NCBI GenBank assembly: GCA_030604285.1
Contig: JAUVWD010000046.1
Span: 1-6,330 of the forward strand
DNA from: Chloroflexota bacterium
GTDB lineage: Bacteria > Chloroflexota > Dehalococcoidia > GIF9 > AB-539-J10
Length of the DNA stretch: 6,330 nucleotides
Direction of reading: 5' to 3'
The position numbers and the translations under genes are program-made. Below, one piece after another: positions 5,860 through 6,330 of the stretch. A model generated the notes under the pieces. The model was not told where the DNA came from. It made no database searches and saw only the letters and a program-made list of their open reading frames with translations. The stretch's first letter is position 1, and each line of letters begins with the position of its first letter.

Positions 5860-6330
5860 GTGTCAATCAGGTTAATCGCCAAGAAGGGCTCAACTTTCCA
5901 CGATTTCCCCTATTCCAGCCCGGAGCGTAAGTGCTTCCACTGCTGGATTATCAATGTCACGCCGCCTGGACCAAACCAATGCCTGCACAGTTGTATCTAC
6001 TGCTATGCCAGGGAAGCCATCTACTCCAACTACTCTGAGGATACTCTAGTCTATAGCAATCTTCCTGAACTGGTGGGGAGAGACCTCAAGAAGCTGACCT
6101 CATGTCCGCTGATCTCCTTATCCAATGTCTCCGACCCTTGCCAGGATATACCTGAGTTGAAGGAGGAGGTGAAAAGGCTGATAAGGCTCTTGATGGACTA
6201 CGGGGTCTCGTTTTTCATCACCACCAAGGGCAACCCGTCATTTCTTCTGGAATTGCCAAGCTTTGTTACCCAAAAGCCTAAACTCATGGCATCGACCATC
6301 GAAGTGACCCCCGAGATACACCGGCTTCTC
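5860..6330 (+). CDS. Radical SAM protein, SplB-like (partial, runs off right edge)
   Basis: 157 codons are visible and remain open to the window edge. The iron-sulfur motif C-x3-C-x2-C is at Cys41, Cys45 and Cys48 ('QCLHSCIYCYAREAIYS'); it binds the 4Fe-4S cluster that cleaves S-adenosylmethionine. The following 'SLSNVSDPCQDIPELKEEV', 'LIRLLMDYGVSFFITTKGNP' and 'MASTIEVTPEIHRLL' match the order of motifs in spore-photoproduct-lyase-type radical SAM proteins. That family includes SplB and many homologues of unknown substrate in non-sporulating organisms. An additional C-x2-C (Cys25, Cys28, in 'KCFHCW') precedes the main motif. The start is uncertain: an in-frame TAG at 5848-5850 bounds the frame, and GTG 5860 is the first usual start codon after it, but no Shine-Dalgarno lies at normal distance. 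It is divergent from the exported helical protein gene. The substrate cannot be told from this part. Confidence 0.85.
   Translation, partial: MSIRLIAKKGSTFHDFPYSSPERKCFHCWIINVTPPGPNQCLHSCIYCYAREAIYSNYSEDTLVYSNLPELVGRDLKKLTSCPLISLSNVSDPCQDIPELKEEVKRLIRLLMDYGVSFFITTKGNPSFLLELPSFVTQKPKLMASTIEVTPEIHRLL

Noticed and set aside
5861..5866. Perfect -35 box TTGACA on the minus strand
   Set aside because: No -10 box stands at a 16-18 base distance; the nearest candidate (TATCAT) is only 11 bases away. The site also overlaps the radical SAM start codon. The TTGAGT/CATAAT pair at 5812-5839 is better.
1..6330. tRNA, rRNA, CRISPR array, transposase, phage or toxin-antitoxin genes
   Set aside because: Looked for on both strands; no cloverleaf, evenly spaced direct repeats, transposase motifs or small toxin-antitoxin pairs were seen.

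Overview
The window looks like a bacterial chromosome of roughly balanced base composition. Seven genes lie on the minus strand and one divergent gene, cut by the right edge, lies on the plus strand. Several details remind me of Chloroflexota, possibly Dehalococcoidia: the build of the exported DUF2330-like protein (its C-terminal half carries a 'VDAATGEV' motif), an exported repeat protein with an 'AEIAE.QGI' motif, and a dispersed inverted repeat of the 'CTGAGCGGAGCGAAG' kind. This is family-level recollection, not a search result, and confidence in the phylum is low to moderate.

Layout, left to right. 1-104 (-): N-terminus of a lipoprotein, cut by the left edge. 138-443 (-): small PRC-barrel-like protein. 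459-512: imperfect inverted repeat directly upstream of that gene. 548-2428 (-): large exported protein with a DUF2330-like N-terminal half. 2472-3113 (-): truB, a short tRNA pseudouridine-55 synthase. 3141-3205: nested inverted repeat with a perfect 26-bp palindrome at its core, between truB and the anti-sigma gene. 3228-4169 (-): membrane anti-sigma factor with a ZAS zinc finger. 4206-4823 (-): ECF sigma factor. 4839-4868: hairpin. 4889-5755 (-): exported helical repeat protein. 5756-5859: divergent intergenic region with a good extended -10 promoter on the minus strand. 5860-6330 (+): radical SAM protein of spore photoproduct lyase (SplB-like) type, running off the right edge. No gene-free stretch exceeds about 115 bases.

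How the genes may work together. The clearest unit is exported helical protein, ECF sigma factor and anti-sigma factor, in transcription order on the minus strand. Sigma and anti-sigma are 36 nt apart, and the anti-sigma gene has a perfect Shine-Dalgarno. The anti-sigma factor has a cytoplasmic zinc finger, one membrane helix and an outer region made of two copies of one domain, so it looks like a sensor of something outside the membrane. The exported protein encoded just upstream could be its ligand or a target of the regulon; that is inference. The nested palindrome probably separates this unit from truB, a housekeeping gene that sits here without its usual infB-rbfA neighbours. The left end holds three genes in a row, two exported and one PRC-barrel-like, of unknown role. 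I saw no tRNA, rRNA, CRISPR array, transposase or phage gene. The novelty is moderate: a possible envelope-sensing sigma module, a composite exported protein, and a radical SAM protein with an extra CxxC.
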